From Sophora flavescens (Eukaryota; Streptophyta; Magnoliopsida; Fabales; Fabaceae), in the NCBI GenBank assembly GCA_030762895.1, contig JAUPTC010000247.1, forward strand, positions 1 to 64,000: 64,000 nt of DNA, written 5' to 3'. The notes below the pieces were generated by a model, which worked only from the letters and a program-made list of their open reading frames with translations, ran no database searches and was not told the DNA's origin. The position numbers were made by a program, and so were the translations under genes. Below, in pieces: positions 46,132 to 57,419 of this stretch. The first letter of the stretch is position 1, and each line of letters begins with the position of its first letter.

Positions 46132-46215
46132 CTGTTGGGGTTGCATTTTTAAGGGTCTAAATTTTATTTTGTTCCTGCGTTTTTTTCCTTATCGTCTAGT
46201 TACCCAAAAAAAAAC

Positions 46216-46662
46216 CGATTAAAGCATGTCTAGACCAGTGGAAGCTAATTGAAATTGAAAACTGATTTTTAATATTTTATTTATATTAAATCTGATTTCT
46301 TTTTCTTTTTCTTTTTCTTTTTATTTTGAAATCTGTTTGAAGAACACTATGCTACTCAAATGCTTGTTTAAAAACCTTGTACTCAAAAGTTTAGTAAAGT
46401 GTAATATTTTGGTTAAATTGATTAAATGAGCCAAAACATGTTATAGTCATCATATCCTTACAAGACATCTAAGACTAACATATTTTTACCCAATCTTGCT
46501 TAAGGTCTTGATGCTTGAAACTTTGATACTCCTAGCTTCTTCGTGTCTTGCTTTATTAGCCTTTGAGTACATGCATGCTTGGAAATAATATTTTCTTTTT
46601 ATACTGCATGCTTATGGTTAGTGTTTGTCAATCATCAAAACATAATCAAATATATGCTTATA
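46216..46662 (-). repeat. SIRE-like LTR1, part after the LINE insertion
   Basis: It resumes the LTR after the LINE and runs to AATCAAATATATGCTTATA. It corresponds to 58611-59183 of LTR2, without the SINE-like insertion. It contains a (TTTTTC)n tract at about 46302-46325. Confidence 0.75.
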
Positions 46663-48842
46663 TACTCCTCTTTTTGATGATGACAAACCTTACATTTCTT
46701 ACTTGAGTAATATATTTATCCGAGTATACTTGCAGCAAGTATGTGTGAAAAGGATTTTCCCTTCCTAAAGAACATTCAAAGAAAGTGTTAGTAAAATATA
46801 TTTACTTATTCCTCCCCTTTTGACATTATCAAAAAGGAAAATATAGCGAAGAGAAGTAAGACATGTAATATTTCAATATAAGCAATGAATAATATCATCA
46901 AAACATAACCAAGACAAATTATATCCATTTGTGTTCTCAACAAGTAAAGCAAGCATATTGCATTATTTATCTGGTCTATTCTCCCCCTCATAATATAATT
47001 CCTTTTCAACTTGTTTCTCTCATTCTATTTATTCCTCCACCTTAACCATATAATTGAATTTTTGCAAATGGGTTTGAGGATAAATTTCAACTTAGTTTGT
47101 CCTTTTATGATAGACAATATGATTTAAGTATGAAAAGCTAAAACAATTACATTGTCAAGCATATTATTCAGAGTTGCAGCGCAGTTTAAAAAAGAATATT
47201 CACCGTACAATTCCATCAAGAAAGTTTTATTTTAAATTCTGCCCCTTAGACATGCACTTATATGGTGTGATACTCCCCCTATAGGATGCAATTATTTCTC
47301 CCCCTTTCAAAAATAATTTTACAAATATATACTTCAAATTTACATGGAAAAGTAACATGTTATCATAGGATTTTAATCAAGCATGGAATCCAATCATATG
47401 TTTACAATATAATTCACATTTCAAAAAAAAAAAGACATAATCATGAGCAAACCATAATATTCAAAATTTTATCAAGCAAACATAAAATTTTTTTATATTT
47501 ATTTTAAGGCATATAAAAATGCATATTTTTATGTCTCAAATTTATTGCTTTTGCAACTGTTCTCTCAAGAGAGTACCTTTCCTTACCCATTGCTTCTTTG
47601 TTTGAACTTTGAACTTTGCAAGTTCCATACTAGTCTTGTGAGAAGCTTTTATCAAGGAGATCTTGCGTCTTTTTCGAAGATAAGCACTTTTAAGCTTAGG
47701 CAGCACCTTCCTTGATGATGCTTCTTTTCCTTGCTCAAATAGTTCATCATTTTGCAATTTTCCTGTACATTAGATGTGGTATAGAGAATTTTTGGTACCC
47801 ATTTCATCTTGGGTCCTTGAGGGTTAGCAGTTGAACATCTATACTATTTAGGTACCCATGACAACTTATTTCTCACATTATAATTTCTCCTATAATGACA
47901 TAGATGAGAAATATGTCCTAGATAACCACAATAATTGCAAATTATAGATGAAGGCTTCGTCTTTTGAAAATATTCATAGAAAATCTTAGAATTTTTAGAT
48001 TGTTGACACTTCAAAATATTTTGGTCATAGGCATTGCTTGTTTCCTTATGTAGAATACCATTCTTTTCATTAAGAAAAGCATATTATCTTTGAAGTTCTT
48101 AATTTCAATTTCAATGGATGAAATATTTTCCAAGAAAATCAAGTTTTTCTTTTCTAAATTAATCAAGCCATCAAATAACTCATTATACAAAGGACTATCA
48201 ACGTCAACATTATTTACCTCAAAGTCCTTTTGAACCATGCGGGTTGTTGACTCTTTGTAGAAATGATCTTTCTCCTCATTTTTGTTCATCAATGCTTTAA
48301 GAGGATGGTCATTTTCTTTTTCAACTGGAACATTATCATTGGCAAAAATAGATGCACTTCTTTCATCACATTGAGCATCTTCTTGGGCATTTTTCAAGAC
48401 ATGTTTCCCTCAATGGCTTTTGTTCTTCTTGCTTTTTATTTGAACTTTCATCCACAAAATCATTGTTAGCAAGATAAATAACATCAAGCATATTCATTAT
48501 ATCCTTTGGACAAGAACAATCTTTATTTCTAGCATATACTTCATCATTCAAACTATTTCTCAAAATTTGCATTGCTTTAATATTTAAGGAAAAACAATTT
48601 TTATCAAATTCGCTCCATTGTGATTTGGGTTTGGAAATAAAACCATTTAGAAAAATACCCCCCAAATCAAAATCTATTGCTTCCATAAAAATTTCTATTC
48701 TAGCTCTCCAATAAACAAAATCTACACCATCAAAATATGGTGGTTTATTAAAATCACAAAAAACTCATTTTTCAAAGAAAACGCAGGATCTTTCACTCTA
48801 AGCTGTTAAACTTTAAACAGCCGAAGCTCTGCTACTATTTAT
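46663..48842 (-). pseudogene. SIRE-like gag remnant, pol deleted
   Basis: On the minus strand the frame at 48686-48366 reads KSQWSEFDKNCFSLNIKAMQ and CPKDIMNMLDVIYLANN, the pattern of Copia/SIRE Gag. The frame at 48397-48011 is a charged, coiled-coil-like Gag region. A zinc knuckle CNYCGYLGHISHLC lies at 47898-47939, followed by KLSWVPK and later GPKMKWVPK, typical of the SIRE gag end. The remaining 1.1 kb to the polypurine tract has no protease, integrase, RT or RNase H. The gag is broken by several frameshifts. Confidence 0.7.
48826..48837 (-). other. Degenerate tRNA-Met primer site of the SIRE-like element
   Basis: The minus strand reads TAGTAGCAGAGC, two changes from the Copia consensus TGGTATCAGAGC, a few bases from the LTR2 boundary. 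Confidence 0.6.
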
Positions 48843-49089
48843 TGGTCGTGACAACCATAACCCAAGAGGGGGGAGTGAATTGGGTTTATAATACTTCCAC
48901 ACGGATTTTATCCTGTTCAGCCACCAACCACCAGTGACCTACGTCCAGTCCCCACTTCGCTAGTGAGATTTTCTTCCACCAATAAACAAGCTTATAAACC
49001 GGTGCTTGCAACCTTTGTACAAAACAAAGCACTCTAACCATGCCTCCTGGGATACCTCACCACGTGTAAGAGCCTCAACGACCTCTAGC
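48843..49089 (-). repeat. SIRE-like LTR2, part before the CACTA insertion
   Basis: It matches the start of LTR1 (38663 onward) but lacks about 150 bases present there between ATTGGGTTTATAA and the ACACGGATTTTATC block. It is interrupted at 49090 by CACTAG. Confidence 0.75.
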
Positions 49090-49600
49090 CACTAGTGCAA
49101 AATATGCTTTTAACATCAGAGATTCCACATCGGTTTCTCAATAACCGATGTGTAAAACGAGGCGGTGACATTTTTGAAATTAAAAGTAAAGGATTCCACA
49201 TCGGTTTAAAAATTAACCGATGTGTAAATATTTTCCACATCGGTTATATTTTAACCGATGTTTAAAATTAAAACAATTTTTTTTTAAATTGTAAACTTTT
49301 ATCTTTTGACATCGGTTCTTTTGGAACCGATGTGTAATTTATAGATTTACCACATTGGTTTTACTATAACCGATGTATAAAACTAAAAAAAAAAATTAGA
49401 ATTTAAAATTTTATCTTTCCATATCGGTTCCAGTGAACTGATGTGTAATATAAATTAACCACATCGGTTTTAAAATAACCGATGTAATAAATTAAAAAAA
49501 ATGAAATTTTAAATTAAATCATAAGTTTCTACATCGGTTATTATAGAACCGATGTGAAATATGACTAACCACATCGGTTTTTAAATAACCGATGTGTAAT
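49090..49600. repeat. CACTA left subterminal hairpin array
   Basis: About nine inverted repeats of the form CCACATCGGTT, 5-9 bases, AACCGATGTG occur between 49125 and 49595. These are the likely binding sites for the element's TNPA-type protein. Confidence 0.85.
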
Positions 49601-50295
49601 ATTTGACAAAACCCTACTTTTTGTTTCTATTTTCATTCCCTCCATCTGTCACGCGCCCTTTTCCTTTGTTTTGGCTCTGCTCTTCCATATACGAGCAAGA
49701 ACTGGAACCTTTGTTTTGGCTCTGCTCTTCCATATACGAGCAAGAACTCGGTATCATCAAAGCTTTCACACTCACGAGCACACTAATCAGAAATCACGTT
49801 TGGTTGCTTCACCGCCAGCAACCTTCTATGCTTGCTATTAAGAACAGAGCATTCCTTTGTTTTTCATTCCCTCCACTCGCGATTTCCATTTGCTCCAGGT
49901 ATTCTTCTTCTTCTTCTTCCACTCGCGTTTTCCTCTTCCATTTGCGTCAGGTATTCGTCTTCTTCTTCTCTTTTGACTTAGCTTCCTCTTCTATTTCGTT
50001 TCTTCCTCTACAGATCTGACTGAGATTTCGTTTCTTCCTCTGTGATTTTGTTCTTCAATACTGAGTTACACCTCATCAAGGTTTGAACGAAAACCTAACA
50101 TCTGTGATTTTTTTCAGATTCTTGAGATTTTTTAGATTTTTGATTTTGTGTCTGTGAAAACCTGGTTGTTGTGAGGCTAATGGTGAACTGCATCCATGTA
50201 CAACTGCATGTCTAGGCTCTGTCATGAGTGTGTTAGTGCCTTGTTGTGACCCCTTTGATGAAGTTTGTGTCTTGAGTCCTTGTTCTGTGTATATC

Positions 50296-50327
<32 letters not shown>

Positions 50328-50473
50328 TAAATATAATATACTTATGTTGTTCTGTGTGTGAAGTGTTATAAAGTGTGAATCTGTGTCTAATCCACCATAG
50401 TGGAAATGGCTCCAAGACTGGATTTTTCCAATTGGTGGACAAAGGATACACAGAAAGGAACACCAGTGGTGGT
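49601..50473 (+). other. CACTA 5' leader, non-coding
   Basis: It contains a 45-bp tandem duplication (CCTTTGTTTTGGCTCTGCTC at 49663 and 49708), CT-rich leader-like DNA with CTCCAGGTATT and GTCAGGTATTC donor-like sites, and a TA/CA microsatellite at about 50289-50330. No coding frame is recognised. Confidence 0.45.
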
Positions 50474-50942
50474 ATCACGCGTCATGACCGTGATGGATTC
50501 TGCCTTGGAGGTTGCTTCACTAGTTGGTCTGTCACGCGGCGTGACCACCATCACGGCTAGACCGTGATCGCCGGCCCTGTGAGGGTCCGGTTCGGTTGGC
50601 ATGTCACGGCCGTGATGGACATCACGGCCGGCCGTGACTAGTTCTCGACTTTTCCATTCTTTCTTTTCAGCTCTACTCGATCATGGCGTGATGGTTGTCA
50701 CGGCTAGGCCGTGATGGGCTTTGTTTGGCTTATTTTCTTCACTTTTCAAGCCCCATCTTCATGCAAGCTCCATCATGGTTAATCCCGAGCAATTAATCCT
50801 TAATTCCCTGCACAACAACACCACAAAACCACCTTACTCGTTCCAAGGTAAAAACTAACAAAGAATCAATTAAAATATGCCTAAACTATATGAAAATGCA
50901 TGCAAAATGACAATGAAATATGAGGTGAAATCACACTCATCA
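50474..50942 (-). mobile_element. Athila-like LTR fragment inside the CACTA element
   Basis: It matches the outer part of the Athila-like LTR (26520-27033). It has the CGTGATGGCC palindrome series, then the TTTGGCTTATTTTCTTCA and ATGCCTAAACTA phrases, ending at CACTCATCA exactly where LTR2 and LTR3 end. About 470 bases remain; the rest of the LTR and any internal region are absent. It is clearly more diverged than LTR2 is from LTR3. Confidence 0.75.
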
Positions 50943-51391
50943 TCAAGCTACATAATTAGTAAAGCCTTAGTTTCCCGCTTGAGATGCAATACTAATGAGC
51001 ACACGTGTACTTGCTTAATGTACCGCTCATTGTGTTGGATCTTGAATTGTCCAAAGTTGGACAGTTTGGGAAAAAACTTTTCTTCATTTAGTTAAAATAG
51101 TTATTCATTGATTCTAATGTTATATACTTGATGAAAGTTCGGATTGATACATTTCCTTTTCGCTCTCCGGTGCATACTTTATCGTGGTGGATGTCATCGC
51201 GTTCAAGTCGTGTACATCGGAGACCAAGCGGAAATGTTTGCCGAAATTTTGTTGTAGTATGAGCATGAGAGTTAAGGACTAAGCGTTAACCGAATGTTGA
51301 AAAAGTTTCTTTCGAATGGGATAGGGCTATACCCTATCATAAGAAGTGGTTGATGAATATGTTGGACTAAGTACGGGTTATTGGTTTAGTC
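50943..51391 (+). other. CACTA leader upstream of TNP2
   Basis: Non-coding sequence similar to 29838-30360 upstream of the other CACTA fragment. The conservation suggests a shared 5' leader or intron of the transposase transcript. Confidence 0.55.
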
Positions 51392-53802
51392 ATGGATCGC
51401 GGTTGGCTGAATGCTAGACGAACAAGTGATGAGTATGAAAATGGAGTGGAAGATTTTCTACAGTTTGCAAAAACAAATGCTACGCGATAGTGGTAACGTA
51501 AGGTTTTATTGTCCTTGTGTTAACTGCTTGAATGAGTGACGACTAGAAGGCCGAGGAGATACGTGATCATCCTATTTGTGAGGGGATTTGCAAGAGTTAT
51601 ACAACATGGATATGTCATGGTGAATCGTTAGACAGTAGGAGGTGTCGGATAGAGAGGAAGTTGATGACGTGAAATGGACGATGGACTAGAGGGACATGAT
51701 CCGTGATGTTGGGCAAGGAAATGATATTGATGTTTATCTCGAGTCCCTTGATTGAAGACTTGAGAATGTTATGGGATGAAGGCGTTGATGTGATCGACGA
51801 GTATTGCCGTGAGACATTCGGGATTGCGTGCCATGTTATTTTGCACCATCAATGACTTTCCAAGATACGGAACCTGTGTGGGTATAGTGTTAAGGGGCAT
51901 AAAGCATGTCCAATATGTGAAGAAGGCACATGTTACCATCAACCGCAACATGGAAGGAAGACAGCTTTACCTTGGGCATCGGAGATTTCTCTCGACGTAA
52001 TCATCCTTATCGTAGATTGAGAAAAGCTTTCAATGGACTTCCGGAGAATGAAATTGCTCCGGTGGCCTTAACTGGAGAGCAAGTTTATGAAAGGGTGAAC
52101 AACACTAATGTTATCTATGGGAAGACCAGAAGAAGGATACCGAGAAGAAAATATGGAAGAAGAGGTCGATCTTCTTTGATCTTCCATACTGGTGCAAGCT
52201 TGATGTAAGACATTGTATTGATGTGATGCATGTGGAGAAAAATGTGTGTGAAAGTTTAATCGGAACGCTTCTCAACATTCAAGGCAAGACAAAAGGATGG
52301 TGTGAATGCTCGTGGGGATCTAGTTACGATGGGTATACGAGAGTAGTTAGCTCCACATAAAGTGGGGGATAAGAAGACTTATTTGCCCCCAGCATGTCAT
52401 ACTTTATCAAAAAAAGAGAAAGAAGTTTCGTGAATGTCCACAGGGAGTCAAAATGCCATAGGGTTACTCTTCAAATATCAAAAGACTTGTCTCAATGAAA
52501 GATCTCAAATTAGTTGGCTTAAAGTCTCATCATTGTCATGTCTTGATGCAACAACTACTACCAGTGGCCATTCGTGACATATTGCCTAAAAAAGTCAGAC
52601 ATGCCATTACTAGGTTATGCTTATTCTTCAATGCTATATGTAGCAAGGTCATTGACACTAAAAAGTTGGATGACTTGGAAAATGAGGCAGCCATTATCTT
52701 GTGCCAATTGGAGATGTATTTTCTACCTTCATTTTTTGACATCATGGTTCATTTGATTGTTCATCTAGTGAGGGAGATTAGATTGTGCGGCCTCGTTTAT
52801 TTAAGGTGGATGTACCCGGTTGAGCGATACATGAAGATCTTGAAAGGATATATGAAGAATCCACACTGTCCCGAAGCATCTATTGTTGAAAGGTATGTTG
52901 TAGAAGAAGCTATTGAGTTTTGTACAGACTACATGTCAGAAGCGGAACCTGTAGGGCTTCTGAAGTCTCGTCACAAAAGAAGATATGATGGTAAGGGTAC
53001 ACGAGGTATCATTGTTAAGAGCATGGATCGGGAGGAAGTGCTTCAAGCACATTTGTATATATTGAATAACACTGATGAGGTTGAACCATACATATGTGAG
53101 CACAAAAGCATCATCAATGAAACTTACCCTAGAATGAATGAAAAATGGTGTTTGAACAAGCATAACAAGACTTTCTTGAACTGGTTTAAAGAAAAAATTG
53201 CAAAGGATGGTATTGCTTCTGATACATTAAAATGGCTAGCACAGGGGCCTAACTTTGATGTCATATGCTGGAGTGGGTACGGTATCAATAAGTTTTCCTT
53301 CTATACAAAGTCCCAGGATGACAAAAGTACTATGCAAAATAGTGGGGTTATGGTCGACGCTGAGTCCATGCATTTCTCTAGTTCGAAAGATAAAAACCCT
53401 GTTATGGCATCCGTTTCATACTTTGGAATCATTGAAGAGATATGGGAGGTTGATTACACGAAGTTTAGATTACCTGTTTTTAAATGTCAGTGGGTCGACA
53501 GTAACAATGGTGTGCAAACCGATGAGTTAGGATTCAAATTGGTGGACCTTAATAAGGTAGGTAATAAAGAAGAGCCTTTCAACATGGCATCCCAAGAAAA
53601 ACAAGTGTTTTATATCCGTGATCCTTCTAACAAAAGGTGGTAAGTGGTTCTCCAGGGAAATCAAGATTCAACTCTTGATATTTCTGATACTCCTTCTTTC
53701 TCAATACGGGTGCCTAATTTCAATGAGGAAAATGAAGTGGATGATGTACATGCTACTCGTAATGATCACCAAGAAGGGTTGTGGGAGAACTTTACTAATT
53801 GA
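51392..53802 (+). pseudogene. CACTA transposase TNP2 with DUF4218 and DUF4216
   Basis: The ATG at 51392 begins MDRGWLNARRTSDEYENG, the transposase-associated domain, with FYCPCVNC near 51510 after a frameshift. The TNP2 region (about 51770-52310) includes LWDEGVDVIDEYC, an AMLFCTINDFP-like stretch and the signature LDVRHCIDVMHVEKNVCESL near 52198-52260, spread over several frames. An open frame at 52495-53643 (382 residues) follows, with QQLLPVAIRDILPKKVR and FDIMVHLIVHLVREI plus YPVERYMKILKGYMKNP (DUF4218), then WLAQGPNFDVICWSGYGINK and YFGIIEEIWEVDY (DUF4216). It ends in a TAA at 53641-53643 at a position where Ser is expected; the frame then continues to about 53802. Confidence 0.88.
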
Positions 53803-53963
53803 CCACAATGTAAGTTTAGTTTGAGTTATGTTTAAAGTCATATTATATGTTTGATTACGTTGATATTTATAAGTTATGTTTACGTACGTTGATCGATATT
53901 TATAAGTTATGTTTGATATTTATCCTGACATAATAACAATTTTTTTTTGTTTAAACAGGTATA
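53803..53963 (+). other. Short AT-rich gap between CACTA genes
   Basis: It contains a repeated GATATTTATAAGTTATGTTT phrase (about 53860 and 53893) and no coding sequence. It is probably an intron or intergenic spacer. Confidence 0.4.
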
Positions 53964-55378
53964 CATGGCTGATCGTGAGGATATCCCTCATTCATGCAGC
54001 GGGTCAGAGACGCCGTCTACGGGTAGAAAGGGTAGACGTGCCACACTTAACGAAGGAATTTGACTCACAACCGTGGTTCAAATCAAAGGATAAGAATAGA
54101 CTTTGATAATAACCTCAATCCTATTGGGCCAATGGCAGAAAGGATTTATGGTTTTGTGGTGACCCTTGCTAGAAGGGTGCCTAGTATACTTATTGATAAT
54201 TGAAAGATGTACCGCGGACGTGAAGGATCGATATGGGAGAGTATTATGGTATCTATACTTTTACGCCCTGTGTTTGTATCCGTATCTACTTTATTTTAAT
54301 CTTATTAATATCATACAAGAATTCGTTGATTCTTTTGGTGTTAATGTAGCTCACCTTTGACATAATCCGGATACAACGAATATGAAGAAGCGCTTGATAA
54401 AGTATGCTAGTGAGCGTTGGAGGGCTTTTAAGGTCGACTCGCAGATACTATGTATTCAATCTAACATGTGAAAAGAACCCACTTGAGGTGTACCCGTTTC
54501 TTGACCAGGGCGATGGGATTGCTTTGTTCAGAGCCAGATGATCCCAACTTTCAAAGTTAACTTATTTGATTTGTCTCTAAATTTATGTAATTTCATTAAT
54601 TTTATTTACTTATGTAATTTAATTGTCTTCTATTTATAACATGAGAAGAGGAAAACGGGCAGAAAACCAAAGCAAGAATGTCCCCCCCATGTCATGTCTC
54701 GTGGGGGATATAAAAACCTGGTCAAATAATGGTGGAAGAGGAAAAGAAAGCATGTCAGGAAGCAGGATCTCGAACGGATCCTAACGCCGAAAATCGCCCA
54801 GAGTTATTGATCCACCTCCACCCCACGCCCATCGTAAATGGAAGAGGGCCCGACAAAGAAAAACGGGACAATATACATCCGAGGATACCCGCCAAGTAGC
54901 CGAGAAGATCGTAAGTATAGTTTGAATTGTAATTGTCATTTTAATATTGTTACCTAATTGTAATGTGACCCGATATTTTATATGTTATAGGATGCCTTGG
55001 ATGAAGCAGGTAACCCAAGGAACCTTTGTTCCTAGAGGACGCGATGATATCTTAGTTGCCGCCATCCAGAAACCAGTATCACCCTGCCATGTCATTGGTG
55101 TTGGATTGGGCGTTGGCATTCGTCAATACCATTGTTCATCTTCACACCAATGCCACAGGATGTTGATGCAGATAGAGCACGGGTAAAACAGAGATTGCAA
55201 ATGAGCTTAGATAGGAGATGGCCTGCAGTTTCCCAAAGATATGGCAATATTGACTTCTATGTCCCAAAGCAGATGACAAATAGATGTCCAACCTCTCCCT
55301 CGTCTAACCTCCTCTGGCCCATGTGAGCACTAAGGGCTCATGTGATCTTCCTCATCAGCCTGAAAATGATGATGATGG

Positions 55379-55423
<45 letters not shown>

Positions 55424-55697
55424 CGACCCTGATAGGTGTGAGCTGTATGTTGATGATCATCATGATCGCCGCTTAGTGGCATTGGGGAGGGCACATAATA
55501 ACTTAGGTAATACCATACACCATCGTTTATTACCGGATGATCAGGTGAGGGTCGTTGTTGAGATTATTCGAGATGCTGATGCTCGAGTCCCCGGTGCCCA
55601 CCGAGGAGGTTCAAACAAGTGGGTCAAGCCCCGAGAATTCATCCCCCCGGCCAGAAGACTAGTCGCTTTCTTGTTGCATCCGAGGTATTCTCGTTAG
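53964..55697 (+). pseudogene. CACTA TNPA-like protein (plant transposase family)
   Basis: It starts MADREDIPHSCSGSETPSTG, a serine-rich N-terminus as in TNPA/transposase_24 proteins. Exon-like pieces follow: IDFDNNLNPIGPMAERF-like near 54100, KRLIKYASERWRAFKVD near 54385, MSRGGYKNL near 54694, RQRKTGQYTSEDTRQVAEKI near 54855 and GTFVPRGRDDILVAAI near 55019. The C-terminal part (55323-55697) has a run of aspartates, CELYVDDHHDRRLVALGRA and LLPDDQVRVVVEII, matching the usual tail of these proteins. Frames change at several indels and at candidate introns. Its expected role is binding the subterminal repeats. Confidence 0.7.
55367..55422 (+). repeat. (GAT)n microsatellite encoding poly-Asp
   Basis: Near-perfect GAT repeats in the TNPA-like frame encode a run of aspartates. 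It is prone to length change without frameshift. Confidence 0.9.
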
Positions 55698-57110
55698 TTG
55701 TGTTTATATTCATAGTTGAAATTATTTATTATTGTTTAAAGATAATGCTTTATTTTTATTCGTTATAGGATGTTGGAAATGATATTCCGCCTAAAAGGTC
55801 GGGTTCTAGGAAGACCAGAGATGTCCCGCTCCCAAGGTATTCATTTGACCATTTAATTAATTACGAATGAAATAACTTATCCGTGATTACTAATATATAT
55901 CTTTGTTGTTTAGGGGATCAACAAAGGGCACCGTGATGTTTTTAAACTTCTGGCTATACAGTGTTGTTACCATGGAGAATGACGCAGCTTTGGTAAGGTT
56001 GAAACATGATGCCACCAGTGTGATGAATCGTATATCCCAAAGAAGGAACTTATGGAGATTGTACTTTGATAAAGAAATGGCTAGTTTTGCACACCTATCG
56101 TTTATGGTGCACGTAAAGTACATTTTATTTATAAGTTAAGTAATTAATTTTTAAATACTATGATAATTAACATGTTTTTTCAATATATTAGGTATCTGCA
56201 TCGTATGTTAGTTGACCAGGGTAACCTCGCCCTTTATGGGTTCATTGACCCCATGTTCATTCAGGGTGATGTGCTCCTAGCATCAGAAGACCCTGCCACC
56301 ACCATACGTGATATACTTGCCCGAGACGATCATCAATTCTACCTTGCGCCTTATCTCAATAAGTAAGTACCGGTTATTTAATTATAACTATATATGACTT
56401 AGTCACTAATTGTTCGCAAATACAGAGAAGCATTGGCAACTGTTGATCTTGTACCCTAGGATGAACGCCGTGGTCTTCTTTCTCGCTCCAATTAGAAAAA
56501 AAGCGAATCGAATGAACTGAAGACGATCATCGAAACGTAAGTATTAAAATACTTTATAATCAGTAATGCAGCTGTTTTAATTATCTGAAATCTATTAGAT
56601 ATACTTTAATTAATGTTTATTTTGTCATGATAGTTCTATTAATGCAAACCACATGTTGCGTGATGAAAGGCGTCGGGCTATCAGATGGATTATTCCTAGC
56701 ATAAGATATTTATTAGTTCAAATGCTTCAAATGCAGTGGGTATAATTATTGATTTCTATTTAATTCCTCATATTCTAATTGGGTTTCATTTGTACGTAGT
56801 CACGCAGAACAACGTGGATCATGGGAATGTGGATACTATGTGATGAAGTGGATGTTCAAATTATCTCCTCCAGATCACCGAAAGATGGCACGAGGTAAAT
56901 GTTAATTGGTAACAATTAGAAGTAACAGTTATAGAGTCGTGATATTTTTTATGTTATTTTTTTAATTAAAAAATATAATCTTTTTGTCCAATTAAACTTG
57001 AAGATATTCAACAATCCAACTCCATTATCTCGATTCCGACATCAACAACATAAGGAGACGTTGGGCAACTTTCTTTCTTGAAGTGTACCAACCATAGTTT
57101 GTATATATGT
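55698..57110 (+). pseudogene. Ulp1-like C48 cysteine protease of the CACTA element
   Basis: Exon-like segments separated by candidate GT-AG introns include GTVMFLNFWLYSVVTMENDA near 55930, YLHRMLVDQGNLALYGFIDP near 56190, EKHWQLLILYPRMNAVVFF near 56425, and RGSWECGYYVMKWMFKLSPP near 56815. HWQLL carries the expected catalytic His (codon 56431-56433) and ECGYY the catalytic Cys (56828-56830). The Asp that usually follows the VVFF strand is not evident (it reads LAPI). Such Ulp1-like genes are known cargo of plant CACTA and Mutator elements. It is broken but was once a complete peptidase core. Confidence 0.75.
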
Positions 57111-57419
57111 AGTTAGTTTAAAAACTTATCATGTACTAGCTATAGTGTACTTTTGACTGATCATATGTATTTTGATATGAAATCTATAATATATCATGTA
57201 GCTTTTTGGTTTCTAATTATCTTTTGTCCCAATGTAATTGAACGTACATATGTATTGTTCGTAATAAATTCAGTATATATTAATTTAGTGTGTTTTTGTT
57301 GTACAAAAGTGATTGTGTTGAGAATATTTATAATATGTTATTCTGGTATTGATCTGCATTACTGAAACAGGGGAAATGAATGATAGAAATGTAAAAAAGA
57401 GTTTTAAAAAAAATTAGAC
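57111..57419. other. CACTA 3' non-coding DNA
   Basis: AT-rich sequence after the protease and before the subterminal repeats, with no feature seen beyond a likely 3' untranslated region. Confidence 0.4.

Larger units (their letters stand above)
41522..46160 (+). pseudogene. LINE ORF2: endonuclease, reverse transcriptase, zf-RVT, RNase H
   Basis: The endonuclease starts ILSWNIRGANN near 41550, with METHIQFE near 41643 and VGDFNEVLLP near 41940. The segment that normally reads SDH before PLLL here reads SNH (Asn codon 42204-42206). RT has KAPGPDVFQPIFLK, EFRPISMCNTIYKIITKVL and the FADD box (43591-43602); it is split by a TAG at 43306-43308 where YDHVSW is expected. A zf-RVT region lies at 44530-44830. 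RNase H has NVDGSCIGNPGRSGFGGLLR at about 45120-45178, then jumps to its C-terminal part, so roughly 70 residues including two catalytic acids are deleted. Cassandra interrupts the last codons. The original stop is TAA at 46158-46160. Confidence 0.85.
39863..46215 (+). mobile_element. L1-type LINE inserted in SIRE LTR1
   Basis: It is flanked by the 12-bp duplication CGATTAAAGCAT (39851-39862 and 46216-46227). LTR2 has the uninterrupted site at about 58600. The element has ORF1, ORF2 and a short A-rich tail at 46206-46214. Without the internal Cassandra it is about 5.6 kb, so it is close to full length. Both ORFs are broken. Confidence 0.93.

Noticed and set aside
49603..50019. A 138-residue open frame rich in Phe and Ser in the CACTA leader.
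   Set aside because: It is produced by CT-rich leader DNA and a 45-bp duplication, with no domain.
52495..53643. An intact 382-residue host gene.
   Set aside because: It is the DUF4218/DUF4216 part of a CACTA transposase, flanked by broken TNP2 sequence inside exact CACTA ends.
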